The notes under the pieces were generated by a model. It saw only the letters and a program-made list of their open reading frames with translations. It was not told the DNA's origin and searched no databases. The position numbers and the translations under genes were made by a program. From positions 1 through 64,000 of the forward strand of contig CAYTGO010000008.1 in the NCBI GenBank assembly GCA_964437425.1: a stretch of 64,000 bases of DNA. Direction: 5' to 3'. Shown here piece after piece: positions 34,904 to 44,115 of the stretch (the first letter of the stretch is position 1; every line of letters begins with the position of its first letter). This DNA comes from Scalindua sp964437425 (GTDB lineage: Bacteria > Planctomycetota > Brocadiia > Brocadiales > Scalinduaceae).

Positions 34904-36259
34904 TCATCTTAAATCGTAAGGGATATTGTAAACTTTCAACTTATTATATAGCGTTTTTATAGATATACCAAGAGTATCAGCCACATGCGTTTTGTTTCCA
35001 TTCATCTTTGAGAGAGTATTAATTATATGCTGCTTCTCAAGGTCAGAAAGGGAGACATCAGCATCAAGAACATAACCATCAGTCACATATCCTCTGATCT
35101 CTTCGGGCAGATCACAAACACCTATTTTTTCATCATCAGAAACAATAATTATGTTTTCTATAAAATTTTCAAGCTCTCTTATGTTACCGGGCCATGAGTA
35201 TCTCTTCATACACTCAAGCGCGTCATGACAAAACTTCTTTACCGTTGTATCAATTTTATGTGTTTTAAGGAAGTGTTGTACAAGTAACGGAATATCATCA
35301 TGCCTGTCTCTCAAAGGTGGCAGGGATATGCGAACTATATTAATTCTGAAAAACAGGTCTTCTCGAAAAGAACCTCTCTTTACCATAGACTTAAGATTCT
35401 GGTTTGTAGCCGTTATAATCCTGGTGTCAACATAGATTACCTTACTGTCTCCCAACCGGCGAATTTCCCCGGATTCCAGCACTCTCAGTAATTTTGCCTG
35501 AATATTTGTTGGCAGTTCACCAAGCTCATCAAGAAACAGAGTCCCTTTGTCCGTAACCTCAAACAGTCCCTGGCGTGTCTCATGAGCTCCAGTGAATGCG
35601 CCCTTGACATGACCGAAAAGCTCGCTCTCAAGAAGTGTATCATGAAGGGCTGCACAGTTGACAGCAACAAATGGATATTTGTTGCGTTTGCTTTTCTGAT
35701 GAATATCCCTGGCAACAAGCTCCTTTCCCGTACCACTCTCGCCCTGAATAAGTACAGTAGAGTCCGTTACGGCAACTTTGTCTATAAGGTTGAAGACCGG
35801 CTTCATTTTGTCACTCTGGCTTATCATGACTTTATCCCGTTCCTTACTGGTCACCAACCTCTTCAATGAGATGTTTTCTTTAGAAATCTGCCTCTTCTCG
35901 TGAGCCTTCTTCAAAAGCATATCTAATTCGCTAAGCCTGCAGGGCTTTGTAATGTAATCATACGCACCCATCTTCATTGACTCAACAGCGCTCTCAATGG
36001 TAGCCCTACCTGTAAGCATTATTACCTCTACTTCCGGATCAATCTCTTTCACACCCTTCAAGGTATTAAGACCGCCAATACCAGGCATCTTAATGTCGAG
36101 TATTATTAACTCAAAGTTTCGCTTCTTTAATATATCAATGGCCTTCTCACCACAATTGGCACAAACGACAGAATACCCCATGCGGGTCAATTCCTTCTTC
36201 ATAACCTTACCGAAAGTCTTGTCATCATCTACAAATAGAAGCTTGATTTTATTCTTCAT
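34904..36259 (-). CDS. NtrC-type sigma-54-dependent response regulator
   Basis: 451 residues: receiver (DDDKTFG, LIILDIKMPGIGG, TKPCR), AAA+ domain (Walker A GESGTGKELVAR, GAFTGA sigma-54 contact, Walker B GTLFLDELGE, R-finger region FRINIV) and a Fis-type HTH at the C-terminus (THVADTLGISIKTLYNKLK). It activates sigma-54 promoters when phosphorylated. The likely kinase is the NtrB-type protein at 36858-38414 on the same strand, although a small gene on the opposite strand sits between them. Confidence 0.94.
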   Translation of the reverse strand: MKNKIKLLFVDDDKTFGKVMKKELTRMGYSVVCANCGEKAIDILKKRNFELIILDIKMPGIGGLNTLKGVKEIDPEVEVIMLTGRATIESAVESMKMGAYDYITKPCRLSELDMLLKKAHEKRQISKENISLKRLVTSKERDKVMISQSDKMKPVFNLIDKVAVTDSTVLIQGESGTGKELVARDIHQKSKRNKYPFVAVNCAALHDTLLESELFGHVKGAFTGAHETRQGLFEVTDKGTLFLDELGELPTNIQAKLLRVLESGEIRRLGDSKVIYVDTRIITATNQNLKSMVKRGSFREDLFFRINIVRISLPPLRDRHDDIPLLVQHFLKTHKIDTTVKKFCHDALECMKRYSWPGNIRELENFIENIIIVSDDEKIGVCDLPEEIRGYVTDGYVLDADVSLSDLEKQHIINTLSKMNGNKTHVADTLGISIKTLYNKLKVYNIPYDLR

Positions 36260-36537
36260 ATTACTGTTTCACAGTCTGGAATTGGGTAGAAAACAAATCT
36301 TTTTCTTTAAACTTTAGGCACTTCAAACTTTCTACTATATTACTGCAATCCGAGCATTATATATCACTATCTTCTGTCTCTTCAACGATTTTATACGCGT
36401 TATTCAAGTATTGCTCACCAATGCATTTAAACTATCGTCATTCCAACGGTAATAAAATATATTTTTCTAAAGAATACATCCAATATACCGATAATAACAG
36501 GACAGAGAAATCCATTATATTTTATACGAGGAAACTG

Positions 36538-36783
36538 ATGATTGACGAAAAAGAAGTTCTTCACCTGTTTATTCAATCGATTCTTCAACATATAGAATCG
36601 ATAGAGGATACCGACGTGGATATTGAAACCATTAAAGAGCTTAAACTGCTCCTGTCAGATAACTTAGCTGAAAATGGTATGGTTCAGGTCAGAAAATCTT
36701 TGATGAATAAAACATTCCATCTCTCTTTCTCAAACTACAAGGATTTTATGAATAAATACGAGAAAGGACACCTGCATAATTAA
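36538..36783 (+). CDS. small hypothetical protein
   Basis: 81 residues from the ATG at 36538 (GAGG 6 bases upstream). The frame extends upstream to 36421 but without a ribosome site. It is acidic and helical, with no recognised domain. It lies opposite to and between a sensor kinase and its presumed regulator, and is flanked by an imperfect 40-base direct repeat (36291-36330 and 36826-36866), which may mark an insertion. Confidence 0.5.
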   Translation: MIDEKEVLHLFIQSILQHIESIEDTDVDIETIKELKLLLSDNLAENGMVQVRKSLMNKTFHLSFSNYKDFMNKYEKGHLHN

Positions 36784-36857
36784 GAGTTCTATAATAAGCT
36801 AAAAGTGTCCAAAGTTGTGGCAAAAAACAGATCTTTCTATTTCTACCTTTAGACACT

Positions 36858-38414
36858 TCAAACTCCTTTAACATATACCGGCAGAGAGATTGTAAATGCC
36901 GAACCCTTCCCTGTCCCATTACTACTGACTGAAATTTTTCCTTTATGCTCTTCTATAATACCGTAACATATGGACAACCCCAGCCCGGTACCTTTTCCCG
37001 GTGATTTAGTAGTAAAAAAAGGTTCGAATATCTTATCCATATCATCCGGAGCGATACCGCAACCGGTATCCTCAAAAATTATTTGAGCGTAGTTATCAAC
37101 CCCTTTTGTAGTGATCTTAATATTGCCATCGTCTGCTGTCGCATCAATCGCGTTCAATATCATATTCAAAAAAACCTGCTGGAGTTGATTGACATCTCCA
37201 TAGATTATAACCGGCTCGAAACTATAATTTTGTTCGATACTCAACTTTTCCAGCTCCTTCTGACGCCCTACCAACTTAACTACATTGGCGACCAGAGCAT
37301 TCATGTCCACCTCACCAAATACCGGCACCTGCCTTCTTGAAAAATCCAGTAACTTTGAAATTATGGACTTACACCTATAGGTCTCGTCATAAATAGTCTT
37401 CAGATAATCAGGAAAAACCTCTTCATCGTCCTTTGATTTAAAATCCACACTATCCATCCGGTTCAAAAGACCCTCAGCACAACTTGCGACAGAGGCGAGA
37501 GGATTGTTTATCTCATGCGCAACCCCTGAGGCCAGTGTCCCTATCCCGGCCAGCTTCTCAGACCTGCTCAAACGCTTTTGTGTCTCCTGAAGTCTCTCAT
37601 AAGTCTGCTTAATCTCCTGTGTTCGCTCAACTACTTTTTCCTCAAGGTTATCCCTTGCCTCAACAAGCTGATCAGTCTTTAACCGGATCACGTTCGATCC
37701 TTTCTTAATAATCAGAAGCAGTATAAGGAAAAGTAACCCCATACTAGAACCGGTTATTATCACGGCCTTTTTGTGTGCACTCGCTATCTGAATGTCCAGC
37801 TCATTCATATTCTGGTATATCTCCATTACACCTGTCTGCTTCTCTCTGTTGACCGTCCCCTCATTATATTCGTAAACAGGATAGTAACTCTCCAGAAGAG
37901 ATTTATCCACAAGTACACCTTTTGAATCCTTCATTCCAGCTTCCTGAAGTGCGGAGGCAGGCGCTCCATTTAAAGCAGAATCCAACTGCAGGTTCTCTCC
38001 ACGTTCAAGTACATAACCTATGTGTTCAGGAATATTACTGTATACAATCTGACCGTTCATATCGAAGAGATAGACCTTCTTTAGATTGAAACCGTAGATG
38101 TCACTCTTAATTACCTTGTCAAGGCTGTTAAACTGTTCCAGATTATTATCAAGATCAATATATCCATGCTTACTCATAGCAGGTGTGAAGAACTCCTCGT
38201 ACATTTCCAGATTAATGTGATCAACGATATACCCCGCGTATTGCTCGCTTCTCTCTATCAGATCACTCTCCTCAATCCTTGAAAAAACCTCACCGACTAC
38301 AAAGCTTACGATACCTATAACTATAAAACTCGTAATGGAGTAGTACAGCATCAAGTGGAACTTCTCAGGATGAAATATTGAAAACCAATTTTTGTTCTGA
38401 TGTTTATTACTCAT
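36858..38414 (-). CDS. membrane sensor histidine kinase (NtrB type)
   Basis: 518 residues. Two membrane helices (about 20-40 and 220-240) enclose a periplasmic PDC/Cache-like sensor of about 180 residues. A coiled coil follows, then HisKA with GVAHEINNPLASVASCAEGLL and HATPase with QVFLNMILNAIDAT, DTGCGI and GTGLGLSICYGI. All motifs are intact. It probably phosphorylates the NtrC-type regulator at 34904. The start overlaps the end of the glycosyltransferase gene by eight bases. Confidence 0.93.
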   Translation of the reverse strand: MSNKHQNKNWFSIFHPEKFHLMLYYSITSFIVIGIVSFVVGEVFSRIEESDLIERSEQYAGYIVDHINLEMYEEFFTPAMSKHGYIDLDNNLEQFNSLDKVIKSDIYGFNLKKVYLFDMNGQIVYSNIPEHIGYVLERGENLQLDSALNGAPASALQEAGMKDSKGVLVDKSLLESYYPVYEYNEGTVNREKQTGVMEIYQNMNELDIQIASAHKKAVIITGSSMGLLFLILLLIIKKGSNVIRLKTDQLVEARDNLEEKVVERTQEIKQTYERLQETQKRLSRSEKLAGIGTLASGVAHEINNPLASVASCAEGLLNRMDSVDFKSKDDEEVFPDYLKTIYDETYRCKSIISKLLDFSRRQVPVFGEVDMNALVANVVKLVGRQKELEKLSIEQNYSFEPVIIYGDVNQLQQVFLNMILNAIDATADDGNIKITTKGVDNYAQIIFEDTGCGIAPDDMDKIFEPFFTTKSPGKGTGLGLSICYGIIEEHKGKISVSSNGTGKGSAFTISLPVYVKGV

Positions 38415-39948
38415 TGGAATAGCTTAAATCGTATAGTGTCAACTCATGGTATGGATTGTTAACATAGCGGTTATTCTTAAACTCAACAACGACCCTTGCA
38501 CTGTTTGTTATAGAATTGATTCCACTAACTTTAGAAGTCGATAATATTACTTCAGGTGTAACCAGAGAAGCCCCTACATCATGCTGCAGATCGTCGATGT
38601 TTCTGACTCTCCTTGTATCAAGCAAAGGGCTGTAATACTCAAATAACCTCTTAGTCTCCCAGCAATAAACTCGGGTAGATTTGCCGTCATAATTACGCCC
38701 AACATAATCCAGCAACTGTATCTGAGCGACAGGTTCGTTCTTATGGGTATATACAAGTTTTATGGATATGATACTCATACTTACAATCAAAATACCAATA
38801 AATAAATTGTAAGTAGAGAAAAATCCATACCTTAATTTATCTAAACTAGAGTAACTGCATAGATGATCTCTTAACCGTACCAGACCTGCAGATATACAGA
38901 TTATGATCACCGGGATTAATGGTAAGACGTGACGTGGCTTTTCCAGATTCTGACCGAAGAGTACCCACAGAAAATACGGAAGCATATAAAATGAAATGAA
39001 TCTCGTTTTGTAATCAAACCCCGAATATCTTAAACATTTTAAATTTCTTAAATAAAAAATTATACCGATACCCATTATGATTGATGGCAGGATACGAAAG
39101 AGTGTTGTGTCATACCACCAGAAACCAAGCCCGTTACAAAAGAGACACCACACAAAATCCGGAAATCTTGAAAGAGCATTCTGTGATGTTGCTACCGAAC
39201 CTCCCCAATCACCAAAATGTCCGCGCGTAAAACTAAAACCGTTTGCCATGAGTGGCTTCAGTCCTGTATAACATGAAAGAGGAATAAACCAGGCACATAT
39301 TCCAATAATGAAAGCAAACACTCCGCAACCTATCGTCCTCTTCCATGCGTCATGTTTTGATGAAACATACAGTGTATAAAACCACAGGATAACAAACGGT
39401 AAATAACTTAGCCGCACACCCAGGCATATGCCCAACATCACACTGCCTGAGATCAGATATCGTAGTGTATTCACCCTGGAGGTAGATGCATAACAGAGTA
39501 ACTGGGCTGACACTATTATGAAGAACAGACCTGCCGAATCCGAAAGCGCCTTCTCAGATTGAAGCCAGCATAATGGATTGACAATGTATAGGAACACTGT
39601 AAGCCACGCAACCTTTTCAGCAAACATCCTTCTTGCAAGATAAAACAACGGCACTAGCGTAATACTGCCAAATATAGCGCCCGGCACTATTAACGCAAAT
39701 ACATCACTGTCGGTAAAAAGATGAGCCAGCCAGCAGATGAACATATACACCGGATAACCCGGGAAATGAGGCTGATAATATGCAATATCATAATCATGAA
39801 GACCCAGGGCAAAATCAATACTATCCCACCCTTCCAGGTGTGTTCCCATAAACAATAATCGAGCGCCCATACTTATAACAACAAGAACAGCCAATACTAT
39901 TACCGTCTTGCGCGGGGAATCATTCCATTCCAAATGTGTTTTTGACAT
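38407..39948 (-). CDS. GT-C (PMT/ArnT-like) membrane glycosyltransferase
   Basis: 513 residues with about ten to twelve membrane helices. An early acidic pair in LEGWDSIDFALGLHDYD and a periplasmic loop PHFPGYPVYM are typical of lipid-linked-sugar glycosyltransferases. It would move a sugar from polyprenyl phosphate to protein or lipid outside the inner membrane. It overlaps the downstream sensor kinase gene, an unusual pairing that might mean co-expression with an envelope stress circuit. Confidence 0.8.
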   Translation of the reverse strand: MSKTHLEWNDSPRKTVIVLAVLVVISMGARLLFMGTHLEGWDSIDFALGLHDYDIAYYQPHFPGYPVYMFICWLAHLFTDSDVFALIVPGAIFGSITLVPLFYLARRMFAEKVAWLTVFLYIVNPLCWLQSEKALSDSAGLFFIIVSAQLLCYASTSRVNTLRYLISGSVMLGICLGVRLSYLPFVILWFYTLYVSSKHDAWKRTIGCGVFAFIIGICAWFIPLSCYTGLKPLMANGFSFTRGHFGDWGGSVATSQNALSRFPDFVWCLFCNGLGFWWYDTTLFRILPSIIMGIGIIFYLRNLKCLRYSGFDYKTRFISFYMLPYFLWVLFGQNLEKPRHVLPLIPVIIICISAGLVRLRDHLCSYSSLDKLRYGFFSTYNLFIGILIVSMSIISIKLVYTHKNEPVAQIQLLDYVGRNYDGKSTRVYCWETKRLFEYYSPLLDTRRVRNIDDLQHDVGASLVTPEVILSTSKVSGINSITNSARVVVEFKNNRYVNNPYHELTLYDLSYSNE

Positions 39949-40489
39949 TCCTTATATCACCCTACAAATTGTTATATGATAAAAGTTGGTCGCTATCATG
40001 ACAAATAACTACTACCCTTATGCAGAACAATAAGATAAGGAAATTATAGTAAAGTCACTGTAATCATCAAGCCAAATAGCAGTGAGAAGACAAATTTGAA
40101 TTATTTGAAGTGGAATCAGAGTGAAGTCACACCTTGATTTGTGATTAGTGCTGTGATTCCGTATTAAAGTATTGGTTGCTCACCTCAGACGTTAGCCAAT
40201 GCCGAGGAAACCAAGGTGTGGCCCCATTCATTATCATTTCTCTTGACTCAAATATCGTATTGCTTTACCATTCCATTTCATAGTTTCTATCAACATAAAA
40301 ACTTACCACAAGGCGAAATATGGTAACGTCATCTTGAATAAAAAGTTTATATCTGCAGGGATGTAAAGAAATAAACTTATACGCTGTTTTCCTTAAAGTA
40401 ATAGACTGATTTTACCGTATATCAATACAATAGTGGTATTACACAGAGGATTTATAATAACTTAGTTAGGCTAAGAAGGAGGAAACAAA
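39949..40489. other. regulatory intergenic region with interleaved inverted repeats and a long leader
   Basis: About 540 bases without a gene. At 40112-40220, GGAATCA (40112) pairs with TGATTCC (40154) and CACACCTTG (40128) pairs with CAAGGTGTG (40212); the two are interleaved. A promoter lies at 40243-40271, followed by about 215 bases that resemble the region upstream of the cyclase gene. Confidence 0.5.
40243..40271 (+). promoter_or_regulatory. promoter upstream of the lipoprotein gene
   Basis: TTGACT and TACCAT with a 17-base spacer; it aligns with the promoter at 41116-41144. It would give a leader of more than 200 bases. Confidence 0.5.
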
Positions 40490-41095
40490 TTGAAAAATGC
40501 AATATATAGTAAAATTTCAGTAGTAGTAATAATTGCAATATGTTTGTTTCTTTCTGGTTGTGATTTCAAAAAAGAATTTGACGAAAAAACAATTCAAGGA
40601 TTTTTAAACAAAATATTTAAAGATGACATTTCGAGAAATTATCATATAGACGAAATTATCGAAGAACTGGGAATTATTCTTAAAAATCCGGTAGTTATCC
40701 TTGGTGAAGGCTCTAATAGAATTGGATGTAAAATCAGCGGGGAAGTTTATGCGAAACTTATATTACGCAAAAAACCTTTAGAAATAAAAAGAGATTTTCA
40801 GTTTAGCACCGGGATAGACTATAATCCAACTAATCATTCGCTTTATTTTAAGGATCTCAGTATAGGCAGTGATGATGTTTACGATAAGGATAATATTCCA
40901 ATAAAGGAAGGACATATAATAGAAAAACTTGAGTCTAAAATAAAAGAAAAGATTCATGAATTAATTTCGGAGAAAATAGATAAAATTCCTGTCTATAAAA
41001 TCAAAGATGATACTTTTAAAGAGAAATTAGCAAAGAAACATCTAAAAGTTATAGAAGTTAAAAATGGAAAACTTGTCATAATATTAAAATTTTAA
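40490..41095 (+). CDS. DUF1439 (YceB-like) lipoprotein
   Basis: 201 residues starting at a TTG with AGGAGG 7 bases upstream. The lipobox is LSGC, with the modified Cys near residue 24. The C-terminal pattern KEKLAKKHLKVIEVKNGKLVI resembles the E. coli YceB family, inferred from memory of its C-terminus. The family is an envelope lipoprotein of unclear function. The neighbouring cyclase gene has a related upstream region, so the two may be co-regulated. Confidence 0.75.
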   Translation: MKNAIYSKISVVVIIAICLFLSGCDFKKEFDEKTIQGFLNKIFKDDISRNYHIDEIIEELGIILKNPVVILGEGSNRIGCKISGEVYAKLILRKKPLEIKRDFQFSTGIDYNPTNHSLYFKDLSIGSDDVYDKDNIPIKEGHIIEKLESKIKEKIHELISEKIDKIPVYKIKDDTFKEKLAKKHLKVIEVKNGKLVIILKF

Positions 41096-41456
41096 AGTCT
41101 GACAATAGCATTTCCTTGACTCCAATATTGTATTACTTTATTATTAAATCTCACATAATATAACCAACATAGAAAACAATACCACAGCTTGTGAAGTGGA
41201 TACGTTGTCTTAAATTAAGTTTATTATTGCAGGGATGTAATATATGAACTTACCAAATGTCCCTCCATAAAGTAGTAATTTTACCTTTCTTGATATAACC
41301 ACAATAGTGGTATTATACAGAAACTTTATAATAACTTGTTAAGCGGCACGCTTAGTACATGCAGTGAGACAAACGTTTTCGAGAAAAAACAAATATTTAG
41401 TAATTTTAGCAAAGGAGAGAGCTAAACAATGAAAAATCAAAAAAGAAAAGGACAAC
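41096..41456. other. leader region of the cyclase gene
   Basis: About 360 bases holding a promoter (41116-41144), blocks shared with the region at 40235-40475 (for example GCAGGGATGTAA and AATAGTGGTATTA), a short hairpin ACCAC-AATA-GTGGT near 41299-41312, and a 20-codon upstream reading frame at 41429. Confidence 0.5.
41116..41144 (+). promoter_or_regulatory. promoter of the cyclase gene
   Basis: TTGACT (41116-41121), a 17-base spacer and TATTAT (41139-41144), some 310 bases upstream of the cyclase ATG. Confidence 0.55.
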
Positions 41457-41491
41457 ATGAAAGATTCAGAAAAAATCAACAGCGCATATGA
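41429..41491 (+). CDS. possible 20-residue upstream ORF overlapping the cyclase start
   Basis: ATG at 41429 with an AAAGGAGAG site, better than that of the cyclase. It encodes a basic peptide (MKNQKRKGQHERFRKNQQRI) and ends at the TGA at 41489, 35 bases inside the cyclase gene in another frame. It could couple or limit cyclase translation, or be chance. Confidence 0.35.
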   Translation: MKNQKRKGQHERFRKNQQRI

Positions 41492-42728
41492 CCGTTTTAT
41501 TCCCCATGGACTCTTGGAATTGCTGGGCAAAAAGGATATAGCAAAAATAGAGTTAGGAGACAATGTTGAAAAAAGAATAACTATCTTGTTTTCTGATATA
41601 CGAAATTTCACATCCATGTCAGAAACATTGACCCCCCAGGAGAATTTCAATTTCATTAATGCATATTTGTGTCAAATGGATCCAATAATAGGTACCAATA
41701 ATGGTGTCATCGGCAAATTTATTGGTGATGCCATTATGGCGATATTCCCCGAAGGCACTGAGGACGCTTATAAATGCTCTTTAAGCATGCTGAAACAGTT
41801 AAAGGTGTACAATGAAGGCAGGATTAAGGCCGGTTACCAATCCATTCAAATTGGCATAGGACTAAATACCGGTCTTGCTATGATTGGTACGGTAGGAGGG
41901 CCTGACAGGATGGATGGCACTGTTATCAGCGATGCAGTAAACTTATGCTCAAGAATAGAATCATTAACAAAGTCATATAAAGTTGAATTATTGATAGGCG
42001 AGGATACATATAATGATTTAAGCCCGGAAAGAAAAAAGTATACACGGTTCGTAGACCGTGTCCTGGTAAAAGGAAAGTTAAAGCAACAATCTATATATGA
42101 AGTATTTGAAATGGATGACGAGCACGTCAGAGAGCATAAATGCAATTCAAAGGATGTTTTTGAAGAAGCTTTGGCAAATTATCACTATGGAGAAATTGAC
42201 ATAGCAAAACGGCTTCTCGAAGAGTGCTTATCCGGCAACGTAATTGATGAGCCGCTAAAAATATATCTTGATAGATGCAAAAAATATCTTGCAACCGGGC
42301 ATCACGAAAGCGACTGCCTGCTGTCTGACAGAGTCACATGGAGTGATCAGTTTCTACTGGGTCATAAACTTATTGATACTCAGCATCGCGAGTTAGTCGA
42401 GGGATCTCTTGCGCTGATTGAAGCGGTAGAACAGGAAATAGAGAGTGAGGAGATTAATAAACGTGCGCTGGAATTTGCAGAGAAAGCCAGGATTCATTTT
42501 AAAACAGAAGAAGCCATTTTGGCAAAACTTGGGTATCCTTTTCTGGGATTCCAGGAACAACAACACAACCGTTTTATGACGTCATTTTCGTATTTAGCGG
42601 ATGAGCTCTCAAATAAGTCTACCAGCAGAATATTCAGAATGTTTAAAATACAGATATTTTTAATTGACTGGCTTGTACACCATACGTTAAAGGATGATAA
42701 AAATTATGCAAAGTATCTGGCAAGTTGA
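41457..42728 (+). CDS. class III nucleotide cyclase fused to a C-terminal hemerythrin domain
   Basis: 423 residues. The cyclase domain (about 38-215) has both metal aspartates (Asp47 in FSDIRNFTSM, Asp91 in FIGDAIMAIF) and the transition-state region SDAVNLCSRIES. A TPR-like helical linker follows, then a bacteriohemerythrin (about 300-423) with ligands in GHKLIDTQHREL, HFKTEE, QQHNRF and WLVHHTLKDD. The domain order suggests O2 or NO binding at the di-iron centre controls cAMP or cGMP synthesis. There is no membrane anchor. A CAP_ED protein at 51318 could be a receiver of the signal, but this is unproven. Confidence 0.92.
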   Translation: MKDSEKINSAYDRFIPHGLLELLGKKDIAKIELGDNVEKRITILFSDIRNFTSMSETLTPQENFNFINAYLCQMDPIIGTNNGVIGKFIGDAIMAIFPEGTEDAYKCSLSMLKQLKVYNEGRIKAGYQSIQIGIGLNTGLAMIGTVGGPDRMDGTVISDAVNLCSRIESLTKSYKVELLIGEDTYNDLSPERKKYTRFVDRVLVKGKLKQQSIYEVFEMDDEHVREHKCNSKDVFEEALANYHYGEIDIAKRLLEECLSGNVIDEPLKIYLDRCKKYLATGHHESDCLLSDRVTWSDQFLLGHKLIDTQHRELVEGSLALIEAVEQEIESEEINKRALEFAEKARIHFKTEEAILAKLGYPFLGFQEQQHNRFMTSFSYLADELSNKSTSRIFRMFKIQIFLIDWLVHHTLKDDKNYAKYLAS

Positions 42729-42749
42729 GATTGATACGTCAGATCATGC

Positions 42750-44111
42750 CTATGTTTTCTTTTTCCCCTCTACAATACTCGCCGCTTCAAAACCCATCTC
42801 CATCGCTCTGTCCATAAAGATATATTTAAAGAGTCCGTTCCTCCCACACGTATGGAGGTTTTCTATCGTATCTATCCACGAGAACAATTTCTTAAGATGC
42901 AATTTATAATCCAGTTGGTATATGGGATAGGCATGCCTCTCTGCTGTACAGAAATAATCAATCACTCTGTCTTTAATATCAATTCCTAATATTAAGAGAT
43001 CTTCAATACATCTCTCAAACAATAAATCATCCTGCATTTCCCACACATCATCTTTGTAAGAACACGGGATCTCCAGCATTAAAGAAGTCTTTCCATCAGG
43101 CGTATTATGGGGGCTCCTTTTATTAGGCTCCTGTATACGTGTCATTATATATTTTCCGTCCGGTATGTATGTCCATGTGTTCCTGCCTATCTCCGGCTTA
43201 TCAATCAGTATGTTGAGAAACCTGAGACTACGGAACTTGAGTGACCTGGCCGCATTGATTGCTTCCTGATATTTCCCCCCCCTATCCAGCCTGCATATTA
43301 AATCCGTTATCGGTATCGTTGAGACTACCCAATCACAGTTAATTACTTGATCCTCTCCATTAGACTCATATATAACACCTTTAACCCTGTCTCCCTCCAG
43401 CAAAAACCTTTTAAATCTGGCATTGAGGAGTATTTCTCCCCCGTTCCCCCTTATTTCTCTGGCGATATAGTCAAATATCTGACCGATACCCTGTTTTGGA
43501 TAAAAGTACTTTTTAGTATACGTTCTCGGCGCCTCCCTGCCCAAACCGCATAGTCTCATGGTAACATCCCAGAGGTTCAGTAGTGAAATTCTCTCGGCAG
43601 CCCAGTCTGACGATAGCTTATCTGAGGGTATGCCCCACAGTTTATGCGTATAGTCTTTAAAAAAAGTGACATACAGTTTTCTGCCGAACCTGTTTATTAC
43701 CCAATCTTCGAATGAAGTATCAGGAGAATCTCTAAGTTTTTTATACAATGTCTGATACACGTAATCTACCAGGCATCTTGTTAAAAATATTATGTCAGTT
43801 TGTTTCAGAATATCACAGGCAGAGAGTGGATACTGAAACTCACTGCCATTTAATCTTATCGCACTTATTCGCTCTGACACTAACAGATCATCTCCCATTA
43901 GTACCTTTACCTTATTTATTAAATCATCATTCTTGGATATGAATCTATGTCCACCCAGGTCGAAATTAAACCCTCTATGCCTTATTGTCTTGCACAATCC
44001 GCCCAATGACGATTGTGCTTCTACTACGACAACGTCTCTTCCGGTCCTGGACAGTTCCCACGCTGCACTAAGCCCGCACGGTCCGCCACCTAATATGACT
44101 ACAGTTTCCAT
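42750..44111 (-). CDS. FAD-dependent amine-oxidase-like oxidoreductase
   Basis: 453 residues. An N-terminal dinucleotide-binding motif VILGGGPCGLSAAWELSRTG is followed by the EAQSSLGGLCKTI motif and GGHRFISK, as in UDP-galactopyranose mutase/protoporphyrinogen-oxidase-like flavoproteins. The position next to an outer-membrane barrel suggests polysaccharide or envelope work, but no substrate can be named. The gene ends 21 bases from the convergent cyclase gene. Confidence 0.85.
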   Translation of the reverse strand: METVVILGGGPCGLSAAWELSRTGRDVVVVEAQSSLGGLCKTIRHRGFNFDLGGHRFISKNDDLINKVKVLMGDDLLVSERISAIRLNGSEFQYPLSACDILKQTDIIFLTRCLVDYVYQTLYKKLRDSPDTSFEDWVINRFGRKLYVTFFKDYTHKLWGIPSDKLSSDWAAERISLLNLWDVTMRLCGLGREAPRTYTKKYFYPKQGIGQIFDYIAREIRGNGGEILLNARFKRFLLEGDRVKGVIYESNGEDQVINCDWVVSTIPITDLICRLDRGGKYQEAINAARSLKFRSLRFLNILIDKPEIGRNTWTYIPDGKYIMTRIQEPNKRSPHNTPDGKTSLMLEIPCSYKDDVWEMQDDLLFERCIEDLLILGIDIKDRVIDYFCTAERHAYPIYQLDYKLHLKKLFSWIDTIENLHTCGRNGLFKYIFMDRAMEMGFEAASIVEGKKKT

Positions 44112-44115
44112 GTTA

